From Pseudomonadota bacterium (GTDB lineage: Bacteria; Pseudomonadota; Alphaproteobacteria; SHVZ01): DNA of 51,990 nucleotides. The DNA is taken from contig JACQAG010000085.1 of the NCBI GenBank assembly GCA_016195085.1, forward strand, positions 1 to 51,990, in the 5' to 3' direction. How positions within the stretch are numbered: position 1 is the stretch's first letter; each line of letters begins with the position of its first letter. A program made the position numbers and the translations under genes. This document shows, in pieces, positions 17,360-25,996 of the stretch. The notes beneath the pieces are model-generated. The model saw only the letters and a program-made list of their open reading frames with translations. It ran no database searches and was not told the origin of the DNA.

Positions 17360-19408
17360 ATGCAGAGCCAGTGGAACGACCGCGATGCCGAGCGCATGGT
17401 GAAGCACTACGGGGCGGCGGGAATCGGCCGCGAGCTGGCGCTCCGCGTCTACACCACAAGGCTCCTGGGCCAGGATCCGGCCCTCGTCCTTCATGGCGGC
17501 GGCAACACCTCGGTCAAGACCAAGGCGCGCGATCTCCTGGGCGAGGAGGTGGAGGTGCTCTGCGTCAAGGGCAGCGGCTGGGACATGGGCAATATCGAGC
17601 CGCCGGGCCTGCCCGCCGTGCGCCTTGCCGCCTTGCGCAAGCTGGAACGCCTGGAGCGGCTCTCCGATGAGGACATGGTCAACTTCCAGCGCGGCCAGCT
17701 CCTGGATGCGAATGCGCCCAACCCCTCGGTCGAGACCTTGCTGCACGCCTTCCTGGCCGGCAAGTTCATCGACCACACCCATTCGACCGCGGTGCTCGCC
17801 ATCTCCGACCAGGCGGACGGCGAAGCGCGCCTGAAGAAGCTTTTCGGCGCCGATCTCGCCGTAGTGCCCTACATCATGCCGGGCTTCCTCTTGGCCAAGC
17901 GCGCTGCCGAGGTCGCCCGCGCCCATCCCAAGGCCTACGGGCTGGTGCTGCACAAGCACGGCATCTTCACCTTCGGGGCGAGCGCGCGGGAGGCCTATGA
18001 GCGCATGATCGAGGCGGTGAGCCGCGCCGAATCCGCGCTCGAACGCGGCAAGAGGAGCGCCTTCGCATCCGTCAAGCTGCCGCGGAAGCTGGCATCCCTG
18101 GCCGAGATCGCGCCCGTGCTCCGCGGACTGACGGCGATCGGGGCCGAGCGCCGCCCGATGATCATGGACTTCCGCTCGAATGCGAAGATCCTGGCTTACG
18201 CGAACGGAAGCGAGGTCGGCCGCTACAGCCAGGCGGGCGTGGTCACCCCCGACCACACCATCCGCACCAAGAATTCGCCCTTGCTGCTGCCCGCACCGGA
18301 AGCCGGCAAGCGCGCCGAGTTCGCCGAGCGCGCCAAGGCGGCGGTCGACGGCTTCGTTGCCGACTATCACCGCTATTTCGAGCGCAACAACAAGAAGGCC
18401 CTGGGCAAGAAGAAGGAGCTCGACCCGATGCCCCGGGTGATCCTGGTGCCGGGAATGGGGCTCTTCGGCCTGGGCAAGACCGCCAAGGATGCGGCCATTG
18501 CCGCCGACGTGGCTGGGAACGCCATCGACACCATCGCCGCCGCCGAACGCATCGGCCGCTTCCAGAGCATCTCCGAATGGGAGATGTTCGAGGTCGAGTA
18601 TTGGTCCTTGGAGCAGGCGAAGCTCGGCAAGGCCGCCGACAAGCCCTTCACCGGCCGGGTGGTGCTGGTGACCGGCGGCGGCGGCGGCATCGGCGCCGCC
18701 ACGGCCGAGGCGTTTGCCCGCGAGGGGGCCGAGGTGGCGGTGCTGGATCGCGACGACAAGGCCGCCGCCGAAATCGCGAAGAAGCTCGGCGGCAAGGCAA
18801 TCGGCCTCGCCACCGACGTGACCGACGCCGCCCAAGTGCGCGTCGCCTTCGATCGCGTCGTCGAGCGCTTCGGCGGCATCGACGTGGTCGTTTCCAATGC
18901 CGGTGCCGCCTGGCAGGGCCGCATCGGCGAGGTCGACGAGGCGACCCTGCGCGCCAGCTTCGAGCTCAACTTCTTCGCCCATCAGAGCGTGGCGCAGAAC
19001 GCCGTCCGGGTCATGCGCCAGCAGGGCATCGGCGGCGCGCTGTTGTTCAACGTCTCCAAGCAGGCGGTCAATCCTGGCCCGGACTTCGGGCCTTATGGCC
19101 TGCCCAAGGCCTCCACGCTCTTCCTGTCGCGCCAATACGCGCTCGAATATGGCGGCGACGGCATCACGGTCAACGCCGTCAATGCCGACCGGGTGCGCAC
19201 CGGCATCTTCAAGGACGGGCTCCTGGAGGCGCGCGCCAAGGCCCGCGGGGTGACGGTCGAGCAATATCTCTCCGACGGCAATCTCTTGAAGCGCGAGGTC
19301 AAGGCCGGCGACGTGGCGGATGCCTTCGTCTTCCTCGCCCGCGCCCAGAAGACCACCGGTGCGGTCATCACCGTCGACGGCGGCAACATCGCCGCGGCGC
19401 TTAGGTAA
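17360..19408 (+). CDS. Bifunctional class II aldolase / short-chain dehydrogenase (RhaD-like fusion)
   Basis: 682-residue fusion. Residues about 1-400 are a class II (zinc) aldolase/adducin domain with GGGNTSVK, the metal site DHTHST and a further LHKHGIF. Residues about 430-682 are an SDR with VTGGGGGIG, NAG and the active-site YGLPK. This layout is that of the bifunctional rhamnulose-1-phosphate aldolase/lactaldehyde dehydrogenase family; other sugar phosphates are possible, as no rhamnose kinase or isomerase is nearby. The ATG at 17360 follows AAGAGAGAT. Confidence 0.9.
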   Translation: MQSQWNDRDAERMVKHYGAAGIGRELALRVYTTRLLGQDPALVLHGGGNTSVKTKARDLLGEEVEVLCVKGSGWDMGNIEPPGLPAVRLAALRKLERLERLSDEDMVNFQRGQLLDANAPNPSVETLLHAFLAGKFIDHTHSTAVLAISDQADGEARLKKLFGADLAVVPYIMPGFLLAKRAAEVARAHPKAYGLVLHKHGIFTFGASAREAYERMIEAVSRAESALERGKRSAFASVKLPRKLASLAEIAPVLRGLTAIGAERRPMIMDFRSNAKILAYANGSEVGRYSQAGVVTPDHTIRTKNSPLLLPAPEAGKRAEFAERAKAAVDGFVADYHRYFERNNKKALGKKKELDPMPRVILVPGMGLFGLGKTAKDAAIAADVAGNAIDTIAAAERIGRFQSISEWEMFEVEYWSLEQAKLGKAADKPFTGRVVLVTGGGGGIGAATAEAFAREGAEVAVLDRDDKAAAEIAKKLGGKAIGLATDVTDAAQVRVAFDRVVERFGGIDVVVSNAGAAWQGRIGEVDEATLRASFELNFFAHQSVAQNAVRVMRQQGIGGALLFNVSKQAVNPGPDFGPYGLPKASTLFLSRQYALEYGGDGITVNAVNADRVRTGIFKDGLLEARAKARGVTVEQYLSDGNLLKREVKAGDVADAFVFLARAQKTTGAVITVDGGNIAAALR

Positions 19409-19429
19409 TACCGTGCAATCCTGCGGCCG

Positions 19430-19524
19430 CCCCTCACCCTAACCCTCTCCCCATGGGAGAGGGGATAGGATCAAGACTCGTCCTCCGACTCCCTCTCCCA
19501 TGGGGAGAGGGACGGGGTGAGGGG
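19430..19524. repeat. REP-like palindromic intergenic repeat
   Basis: Outer arms CCCCTCACCC and GGGGTGAGGGG with internal CCCTCTCCC/GGGAGAGGG hairpins around CATGGG. It occupies most of the 160-base gap between the aldolase fusion and the isocitrate-lyase-family gene. Confidence 0.85.
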
Positions 19525-19568
19525 AAGCGGCAGAGGCGAGCAAGTCATTTGTCGAGGAGCACGAGCCC

Positions 19569-20474
19569 ATGAAGCGCACCACCCAGTTCCGCCGCTTGCT
19601 GGACTCCAAGGAGATCCTGGTGCTGCCCGGCGTGCACGATGCCTTGGGTGCCCGCATCGCCGAGCGCGTCGGCTTCAGTGCGGTCACGTGCGGCGGCTAT
19701 GGTGCCACCGCCACGCTTCTGGGCGCGCCGGACACCTCGCTGTTGAGCCTCTCGGAGATGGCGGACAACTACGCCCGCCTCGGCGAGGCCACCGCGTTGC
19801 CGCTCTTCGCCGATGGCGACACCGGCTTCGGCAACGTGACCAACGTGGCGCGCACCGTCAGGGCCTATGAGCGGGCCGGTGTGGCCGGGCTCTTCATCGA
19901 GGACCAGGTGTTTCCCAAGCGCTGCGGCCACATGGCCGGCAAGGACGTGATCCCGGCCGAGGAGATGGTGGCGAAGCTGAAATCGGCCTTGGACGCCCGC
20001 GTCGACGGCGAGCTCGTCATCTGCGCCCGCACCGATGCCGCCGCCGTGCTGGGCTTGGACGAGGCGATCCGGCGCGCCCAGCTCTACCGCGCGGTCGGCG
20101 TCGACATGATTTTCGTCGAGGCGCCGGCCGACATCGAATCCATGCGCCGGATCTGCCGCGAGATCGACGGTCCCCAGCTCGCCAACATGATCGAGGGCGG
20201 CAAGTCGCCGTTCTTGACCGCCGCCGAGCTCGAGGCTGTGGGCTTCGCCGCCGTCGCCTTCCCGGTGGGCGCGACCTATGCCGTGGCCCAGGCCCTGACC
20301 GACTATCTCGGAACCCTCGCCCGTGAGGGCACCACCACGTCGATCGCCGCCAAGCTTCCGGATTTCGAGACCTTCAATCAGCTCGTCGGTCTCTCCGAGC
20401 TCCGCCGCCGCGAAGCCCAGTACCAGGATTTCGCCCGCGCCCTGACGCAGAAGCCGGCGAAGAAGGCGGGGTAG
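19569..20474 (+). CDS. Isocitrate lyase / PEP mutase family enzyme
   Basis: 301-residue TIM-barrel enzyme of the ICL/PEP mutase superfamily. Metal-binding DGDTGFG and the loop EDQVFPKRCGH are visible; the Cys in the loop marks the lyase or carboligase branch (methylisocitrate lyase-like, 2,3-dimethylmalate lyase or oxaloacetate decarboxylase) rather than PEP mutase. It follows the aldolase fusion on the same strand, so it may join the same hydroxy-acid or sugar-acid catabolism, but the substrate is not determined. Confidence 0.85.
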   Translation: MKRTTQFRRLLDSKEILVLPGVHDALGARIAERVGFSAVTCGGYGATATLLGAPDTSLLSLSEMADNYARLGEATALPLFADGDTGFGNVTNVARTVRAYERAGVAGLFIEDQVFPKRCGHMAGKDVIPAEEMVAKLKSALDARVDGELVICARTDAAAVLGLDEAIRRAQLYRAVGVDMIFVEAPADIESMRRICREIDGPQLANMIEGGKSPFLTAAELEAVGFAAVAFPVGATYAVAQALTDYLGTLAREGTTTSIAAKLPDFETFNQLVGLSELRRREAQYQDFARALTQKPAKKAG

Positions 20475-20486
20475 CGTGCTTTGCTG

Positions 20487-20622
20487 ACCCTCACCCTCCC
20501 GCGAGAACGCGGGCCCCTCCCTCTCCCGCGGTGCGGGAGAGGGGCCTATGCGCGAGACCGTCATAGCCCCTCTCCCGCACCGCGGGAGAGGGTGCCGAGC
20601 GCCAGCGAGGCGGGTGAGGGTC
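20487..20622. repeat. REP-like palindrome with internal paired hairpins
   Basis: Perfect 11-base outer inverted repeat GACCCTCACCC / GGGTGAGGGTC encloses several shorter hairpins, including two oppositely oriented CCCTCTCCCGC arms. Fills the gap between the ICL-family gene and the DNA glycosylase gene. Confidence 0.85.
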
Positions 20623-20674
20623 TGCAGATCGCAAACTGGTGATCCAAGCGACGACGGGCTCGATCCCATCTGCC

Positions 20675-21265
20675 ATGCGCCATCTGAAGCGCTCGGAGCT
20701 GCCGGCGGACACGGTGGCGCTGGCGCGCTTCCTGGTGGGCAAGCTGGTGGTGCGGGTCCTGCCGAAGCAGATCCTGGTCGGCCGCATCGTCGAGACCGAG
20801 GCCTATCTGGTGGGCGATGCCGCCTGCCATGCCTTTCGCGGCATGACGGAGCGCAACCGCTCGCTCTTCCTCGAGCGCGGCCATGCCTATGTCTATCTGG
20901 CCTATGGCGTCTCCTGGATGCTGAACGTGGCGGGCGAGAGTCCCGGCATCGGCACCGGCGTGCTCATCCGCGCCCTCGAGCCGCTCGAAGGCATTGCCGC
21001 CATGCAGAAGCATCGCGGTGTTACGCGCTTGGCCGATCTGGCACGCGGACCCGGCCGCTTGGCCCAGGCGCTCCGCATCGATCGCGGCTTGGACGGCATC
21101 GATCTTTGCCGCAAGGGTCCGCTCACTCTGGCCCGCGACGAAGGCGAGCCAGGCGTCCTCGGCGAGAGCGTGCGCATCGGCATCACCCGCGACGCCGACC
21201 GCGTGCTCCGTTTCTACGTGAAGGACTCGCCCTTCGTCAGCGGCCCGAAACGGCTCAACCGGTGA
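20675..21265 (+). CDS. 3-methyladenine DNA glycosylase (AAG/MPG family)
   Basis: Removes alkylated purines from DNA in base-excision repair. 196 residues from the ATG at 20675. The active-site region VETEAY and the family motif HAYVYLAYGVSWMLNV are present, as is GTGVLIRALEP. A GTG at 20639 would add 12 residues that lack family similarity, so the ATG is preferred. It stands alone between two repeat elements. Confidence 0.93.
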   Translation: MRHLKRSELPADTVALARFLVGKLVVRVLPKQILVGRIVETEAYLVGDAACHAFRGMTERNRSLFLERGHAYVYLAYGVSWMLNVAGESPGIGTGVLIRALEPLEGIAAMQKHRGVTRLADLARGPGRLAQALRIDRGLDGIDLCRKGPLTLARDEGEPGVLGESVRIGITRDADRVLRFYVKDSPFVSGPKRLNR

Positions 21266-21275
21266 TCAAGATCGT

Positions 21276-21396
21276 ACCGCCGAGGACGCAGAGGAGGCGC
21301 AGAGGAACGAGTGAGCAATGAGTCGAGGCGCTCCGCGCAGGACCCGTATCGCCGCCGCGCCCTCAGCGACTTCTCCGCGCCCTCTGCGGTGGATTT
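21276..21396. repeat. Periodic CCGCAGAG-type inverted repeat
   Basis: Left part repeats GAGGACGCAGAGG/AGGCGCAGAGG; the right part holds the complement CTTCTCCGCGCCCTCTGCGG. Same family as elements near 26753, 28519, 49583 and 49859. It separates the convergent glycosylase and permease genes. Confidence 0.75.
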
Positions 21397-21399
21397 TCC

Positions 21400-22278
21400 T
21401 TACCCGCCTCTTTGGTAATGCCCCTGCCAGCGCAGGAGATAGGCCTGCAGGCGGCGGATGATGCTGGCGAGCGCCACGCCGATCGCCATCAGCACGAAGA
21501 GGGCCACCATCATGTCGGTGGAATCCGCCCTTGCCTCGGCCTCGACGATCATCTTGCCCAGCCCGCGCTCGGCGCCGATGAACTCGCCGACGATGACGCC
21601 TATGAGCGAGAAGGAAATCGCCGGCGTCAAGGCGGCAAACACCCAGGCCAAGGTCGAGGGCACCACCACGGTCAGCGCCACCTGCCATTCGCTGGCGCCG
21701 AGCAGCCGGGCCGCATTCACCTGGTCGCGGTCGACGGCGCGGGCACCCTCGAAGGTGTTGAAGAACACCACGAAGAAGACGATGACCCAGGCCGTCATGA
21801 TCTTCGAGAGATCGCCCAGCCCGAAGATGAGGATGATGAGCGGCACCAGGGCGATCCGGGGCAGCGAGTTGAAGGCGACGATGTAAGGCTCGAAGATCCG
21901 GGCGAGGAGCTGGGAGCGCCCGAGCACGATGCCGGCCAAGACGCCGGAGCTGACGCCGACGACGAAGCCCCAGAAGGTGTTGCGCAAGGTGGCGCCGGTG
22001 GCGAGCCAGAGATTGCGCTGATTGCCGGTGAGGCATTGGCTGAAGGCGCCGTCCTGGGAGAGGAGCCAGGCGCCGCTGCGGTCGGTGAAGCAGGCGGCGC
22101 GCAGCAGGCGCTCCCAGATGCGCGAGGGCTGCGAGAAGAAATAGGGATCGATGGCGGCCGGGATCGGCCAGCCCCGGTCGCGGAGCGCCGGGCCGAATTC
22201 CCAGAGAAGGAGCACGGATGCCAGGATCGCCAAGCGCCAGAGAGCGACCGTCCAAGCATCCCGGTCGCGCCCCTTCAT
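21400..22278 (-). CDS. ABC transporter permease (SsuC/TauC family)
   Basis: 292-residue inner-membrane subunit of a nitrate/sulfonate/taurine-type importer with about six helices. The EAA-like loop appears as AARLLGASEWQVALTVVVPS, followed by the family ending IGVIVGEFIGAERGLGKMI. Its start overlaps the upstream ATPase stop by four bases (ATGA). Part of a three-gene importer with the ATPase and a Tat-exported receptor upstream on the minus strand. Confidence 0.92.
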   Translation of the reverse strand: MKGRDRDAWTVALWRLAILASVLLLWEFGPALRDRGWPIPAAIDPYFFSQPSRIWERLLRAACFTDRSGAWLLSQDGAFSQCLTGNQRNLWLATGATLRNTFWGFVVGVSSGVLAGIVLGRSQLLARIFEPYIVAFNSLPRIALVPLIILIFGLGDLSKIMTAWVIVFFVVFFNTFEGARAVDRDQVNAARLLGASEWQVALTVVVPSTLAWVFAALTPAISFSLIGVIVGEFIGAERGLGKMIVEAEARADSTDMMVALFVLMAIGVALASIIRRLQAYLLRWQGHYQRGG

Positions 22279-23078
22279 GCGGCCCGTCCTTTGCGGAATT
22301 CCTCGCCGAGGGAATGCCAGATGCTGGTGTAGGCAGCGCCGAACTCCGGGGTCTCGCGCAAGGAGACCGCGTCTCGCGGGCGTTTGAAGCCGACGGCGAA
22401 ACTCGCCTTCAGCCGGCCGGGCCGCGCCGACAACAGGATTATGCGGTCGGCCAGGGTCAGGGCCTCGCCCAGATCATGGGTCACGAACAGCACGGTCTGG
22501 CGCTGGCGCTCCCAGATCTCCAGCAGGATTTTGTGCATCTCGAGCTTGGTGTGGGTGTCGAGCGCGCCGAAGGGCTCGTCCATCAAGAGGATCTCAGGCC
22601 GGGTGATGAGCGTGCGCATGAGGGCGACGCGCTGGCGCATGCCGCCCGAGAGCGCCGAGGGGAAGGCGTGGGCGAAGCCGTCGAGCCCGGCTGATTGGAT
22701 CGCCTCGGCGACCCGGCGCCTTCGCTCTTCGCGCTTGGTGCCGGCGATCTCCAGGCCGTAGCCGACGTTGCGGGCGACCGTACGCCAGGGAAACAGCGTG
22801 TCCCGCTGGAAGACGTAGCCGATCTGCGCGTGCGCTTCGCCGGGTATCGAGGCCTTGCCGTCGATCAGGATGTCGCCGCCGTTCCAGGCGATGAGGCCGG
22901 CGATCATGTTGAGGATGGTGCTCTTGCCGCAGCCGGACGGGCCCAAGAGTGCCACGAACTCGCCCTCGGCAATGGCGAAGCTCACCTGGTCCACCGCCGG
23001 AATCTCCGCACCCTCCAGGTAAAACCGCTTGGTCAGGCCGCGCACCTCGATGCGGGAGCGGGGGGAGGATTGTGTCAT
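22275..23078 (-). CDS. ABC transporter ATP-binding protein (SsuB/TauB family)
   Basis: 267-residue ATPase. Walker A GPSGCGKS, signature LSGGMRQR, Walker B LLMDEP and H-loop VTHDLGEAL are all normal for this family. The start is the ATG at 23078 (MTQSS); the reading frame stays open upstream only because it runs through a REP-like repeat, which is not coding. Coupled to the permease by ATGA overlap. Confidence 0.94.
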   Translation of the reverse strand: MTQSSPRSRIEVRGLTKRFYLEGAEIPAVDQVSFAIAEGEFVALLGPSGCGKSTILNMIAGLIAWNGGDILIDGKASIPGEAHAQIGYVFQRDTLFPWRTVARNVGYGLEIAGTKREERRRRVAEAIQSAGLDGFAHAFPSALSGGMRQRVALMRTLITRPEILLMDEPFGALDTHTKLEMHKILLEIWERQRQTVLFVTHDLGEALTLADRIILLSARPGRLKASFAVGFKRPRDAVSLRETPEFGAAYTSIWHSLGEEFRKGRAA

Positions 23079-23093
23079 CGGCTTGGCCGGTGT

Positions 23094-23192
23094 GCCCCCA
23101 CCCCGACCCTCCCCCACTTGCATGGGGGAGGGAGCAAGAATGTCGTGCTCCCTCCCCCATGCGTCAGCGTGGGGGAGGGTCGGGGTGGGGGC
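23094..23192. repeat. REP-like palindromic repeat inside an ABC operon
   Basis: Ends GCCCCCACCCC and GGGGTGGGGGC with internal CCCTCCCCCA/TGGGGGAGGG hairpins. It lies between the receptor gene and the ATPase gene of one importer, where it could modulate relative expression. Confidence 0.85.
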
Positions 23193-23205
23193 AGTCGCAA
23201 GGCGC

Positions 23206-24261
23206 TCAGCCGAATTTCTTCCGGGCGTTCTCGAGGAAGCGGGCATCGACGGCATCGGCGAAGGCGACCGGCTGGATGTCGGTGCCGTCGCGGAAGAAGA
23301 CCGGGGCGGCGGTCTTGTATTCGGCCTCGCTGATGGTGCCGGCGTAGTGCCAGGCGGCCTTGTAGTAGCCCATCTCCAGCTTCGCCGATTCCGGGTTGAG
23401 GTCGCCCAGATATTTCGGCCCGATCTTGGCGAGGATCGCGTCGACCGAGTTCGTCTTCAGCCACTGCATGGATTTGTAGATGGCGTTCATATAGGCCTGC
23501 ACCATCTCCGGCTTCTCACGGATGGTGCTCAACTGCGCGTAGACGACCGTGGTCGGCATCGGCCCGCCGAAGGCCTTGTCCCAGGTGGCCTTGTCGAGCA
23601 CGTTGTAGATGGTCTTGCCCCAGCCATGGGACTCGGCGTCGTAGATCCAGTTCGGCAGCGCCATGATCGCGTCGAACTGCTTCGACTTGAGCCCGCCCAG
23701 CATGGTCGAGGTGGAGCCGCCGGCGACCCAGTTGATGTTGTCGCCCACCCCCAGGCGCTCGAAGATGAAGCTGCCATACATCCAGGTGCCCGACCCGATG
23801 GCGGTCGCCGCCACGATCGGCTTCGCCCCATCGGCACGCTTCCAGCGGCCGAGCTTCTCCACCGTGTCGATGCCCTGGTCGAAGAGGTCCTTGCGCACGA
23901 CGATGTTGGCATAGGAGCAGACGGTCTCGCTCGCCATCAGGATCCTGGCCGGCCGGCCGCGGTTGCTGATCTGCAAGGGGTGCGTGGTGTCGCCATGGCC
24001 GAACTGCGCTTCGCCCGCCGCCAGGATCTGGCGCGCCTTGGCGCCGCCGTCGGGGATCTGCAGCTTGAGATCGATGCCCTCCTCCTTGGCGAAGCCCATG
24101 ACGTCGGCCACCATGTTGGGCGCATAGATCGAGCCCGCCGGCCCGAAGGTGGCGACCACCGGCGTCGGCGCCGTCTGCGCCAGGGCACCGGTGCGGGCAA
24201 GCGCGCCGGCCGCCCCCATCGCGGTCAAGCCTTGCAGCACGGTTCTGCGGTCGATGGTCAT
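23206..24261 (-). CDS. ABC transporter substrate-binding protein (NMT1/TauA-like)
   Basis: 351-residue periplasmic receptor of the nitrate/sulfonate/thiamine-precursor type. The N-terminus has a twin-arginine motif (DRRTVLQ) and hydrophobic stretch ending ALAQ, so export by Tat is likely. Internal features such as GGAKARQILAAGEAQFG and the hinge region fit NMT1/THI5-like receptors. It is the first gene of the minus-strand operon with the ATPase and permease. Ligand unknown. Confidence 0.9.
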   Translation of the reverse strand: MTIDRRTVLQGLTAMGAAGALARTGALAQTAPTPVVATFGPAGSIYAPNMVADVMGFAKEEGIDLKLQIPDGGAKARQILAAGEAQFGHGDTTHPLQISNRGRPARILMASETVCSYANIVVRKDLFDQGIDTVEKLGRWKRADGAKPIVAATAIGSGTWMYGSFIFERLGVGDNINWVAGGSTSTMLGGLKSKQFDAIMALPNWIYDAESHGWGKTIYNVLDKATWDKAFGGPMPTTVVYAQLSTIREKPEMVQAYMNAIYKSMQWLKTNSVDAILAKIGPKYLGDLNPESAKLEMGYYKAAWHYAGTISEAEYKTAAPVFFRDGTDIQPVAFADAVDARFLENARKKFG

Positions 24262-24341
24262 GGCGTTCCTCCCGAGAATTCTTTGATCGGCAGTTTACGC
24301 GGGGAGAGCGGCGGAAGGCGAGATCGTAGGCGTGGCCGAAT

Positions 24342-24442
24342 GCCCCCACCCCAACCCTCCCCCACGCTGACGCATGGGGGAGGGAGTAACAGTGTCGTGC
24401 CCCCTCCCTCGCCGACAGGCGGGGGAGGGACGGGGTGGGGGC
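24342..24442. repeat. REP-like palindromic intergenic repeat
   Basis: Ends GCCCCCACCCC and GGGGTGGGGGC; internal hairpins share TGACGCATGGGGGAGGG with the element at 23094. It occupies the gap between the receptor gene promoter region and the end of radC. Confidence 0.85.
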
Positions 24443-24454
24443 ATTCGGCGGCCT

Positions 24455-25153
24455 TTAGATCAGCCCCTTGGCCTTCATGCTGGTGTGGCCGGAGCGGCCG
24501 ACGATGACGTGGTCGTGCACGGCGAGGCCCAAGGCGCTGGCGGCGCGGACGACCTCGCGGGTCATGTCGATATCGGCCCGGCTGGGGGTGGTGTCGCCCG
24601 AGGGGTGGTTGTGCACCAGGATGAGCGCCGAGGCGCCGAGCTCGAGCGCGCGCTTCACCACCTCGCGCGGATAGAGGGGCGTGTGGTCGACGGTGCCGGT
24701 CTGCTGCACCTCGTCGGCGATGATGACGTTCTTGCGGTCGAGGAAGAGAATGCGGAACTGCTCGGTCTTGCCGAAGGCCATGCTGGAGCGGCAGTAGTCG
24801 AGAAGCGCCTGCCAGGAGGAGACGGCCGGGCGGTTCACGACTTGGGCCCGCATCAGCCGAAGCGCCGCCGCCTGCGCGGTCTTCAAGGCCGCGACCGTGG
24901 CCTCGCCCATGCCCTTCACCTGCTGCAGCTCTTCCGGCGTGGCCGAGATCACCTCGGCGAAGCCGCCGAAGCGCAGGATGAGCCGCTTCGCCAAGGGCTT
25001 CATGTCGCCCCTGGTCTGCCCCAGGAACAACAGCAGCTCTAGAAGCTCGTAATCGGGAAAGTCTTCCGGCCCGGCCTTGAGAAAGCGCTCCCGCAAGCGC
25101 TGCCGGTGACCGAGATAGTGGGGTTCGCTCTTGTCGCCCACCGCCTCACCCAA
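24455..25153 (-). CDS. radC: RadC family protein (JAB domain)
   Basis: 232 residues: an N-terminal helix-hairpin-helix region (VKGMGEATVAALK near residue 78) and a C-terminal JAB/MPN metalloprotease-like domain with the metal motif HNHPSGDTTPS followed by Asp. The biochemical role of RadC is unsettled despite its historic name. It begins 3 bases after the map stop codon, so it is the last gene of an sfsA-map-radC operon. Confidence 0.95.
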   Translation of the reverse strand: MGEAVGDKSEPHYLGHRQRLRERFLKAGPEDFPDYELLELLLFLGQTRGDMKPLAKRLILRFGGFAEVISATPEELQQVKGMGEATVAALKTAQAAALRLMRAQVVNRPAVSSWQALLDYCRSSMAFGKTEQFRILFLDRKNVIIADEVQQTGTVDHTPLYPREVVKRALELGASALILVHNHPSGDTTPSRADIDMTREVVRAASALGLAVHDHVIVGRSGHTSMKAKGLI

Positions 25154-25156
25154 GCC

Positions 25157-25990
25157 TCACATATAGGGCGGCTGGTTGAGCCCGGCCGGCGAGACCGTGA
25201 AGATCTCATGGCCGCTCTCGGTCACGCCGAGGGTGTGCTCGAACTGCGCCGACAGGCTCTTGTCCTTGGTGACCGCGGTCCAGCCATCGGCCAGCACCTT
25301 CACCTCCCAGCGCCCGGCATTGATCATCGGCTCGATGGTGAAGATCATGCCCGCTCGCAAGGCCAAGCCCTCGCCGGGCTGGCCGTAATGGAGCACGCTC
25401 GGCGGCTCGTGGAAGATGCGCCCGACGCCGTGGCCGCAGAAGTCGCGCACCACCGAGAAGCGGTGCGCCTCGGCATGGCTCTGGATGGCATGGCCGATGT
25501 CGCCCAAGGTCGCACCCGGCTTCACCGCCTCGATGCCCCGCATCAGGCACTCATAGGTCACCTCGCAGAGCTTGCGCGCCTTCACGCCGACCTTGCCCAC
25601 ATAGAACATCCGGCTGGAGTCGCCATGCCAGCCATCGAGCTTCGGGGTGACATCGATGTTGATGACGTCGCCCTCGACCAGGGTCTTCTTGTCGTCGGGG
25701 ATGCCGTGGCAGACCACATGATTGACCGAGGTGCAGATAGAGCGGGGGAAGCCGCGATAGCCCAAGGGGGCGGAGACCGCACCACGGGCGGCGATGAACT
25801 CGGCGGCGAGCCGGTCGAGCTCGCCGGTGGTAACCCCGGGGCGCACATGGGGTGCTATAAAGTCCAAGGTCTCGGCCGCGAGCCTGCCCGCAAGGCGCAT
25901 GCCCTCGAAGGCATCGGACCCGTGCAGGCGCACCTTCCCCGCCTCGCCATCGCGTACAACCGGTGCGGTATCTCGGCTCATCTCTTCCAT
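25157..25990 (-). CDS. map: Type I methionine aminopeptidase
   Basis: Removes the initiator Met from nascent proteins. 277 residues, about 20 longer at the N-terminus than the E. coli enzyme. The five metal ligands are visible: Asp in INIDVTP, Asp in GWHGDSSRMF, His in CGHGVGRIFHE, Glu in FTIEPM and Glu in QFEHTLGVTE, with the substrate His in VVCHGIP. It starts 6 bases after the sfsA stop; an in-frame ATG 3 codons later is an alternative start. Confidence 0.96.
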   Translation of the reverse strand: MEEMSRDTAPVVRDGEAGKVRLHGSDAFEGMRLAGRLAAETLDFIAPHVRPGVTTGELDRLAAEFIAARGAVSAPLGYRGFPRSICTSVNHVVCHGIPDDKKTLVEGDVINIDVTPKLDGWHGDSSRMFYVGKVGVKARKLCEVTYECLMRGIEAVKPGATLGDIGHAIQSHAEAHRFSVVRDFCGHGVGRIFHEPPSVLHYGQPGEGLALRAGMIFTIEPMINAGRWEVKVLADGWTAVTKDKSLSAQFEHTLGVTESGHEIFTVSPAGLNQPPYM

Positions 25991-25996
25991 CGTCCT

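Noticed and set aside
17162-19264. 700-codon antisense open frame opposite the aldolase fusion
   Set aside because: The plus-strand gene has catalytic motifs in both domains; the minus frame is composition-driven and starts in the middle of the real gene.
23079-23255. N-terminal extension of the SsuB-like ATPase
   Set aside because: The upstream part of the frame is the translated REP-like repeat; the ATG at 23078 fits the family start.
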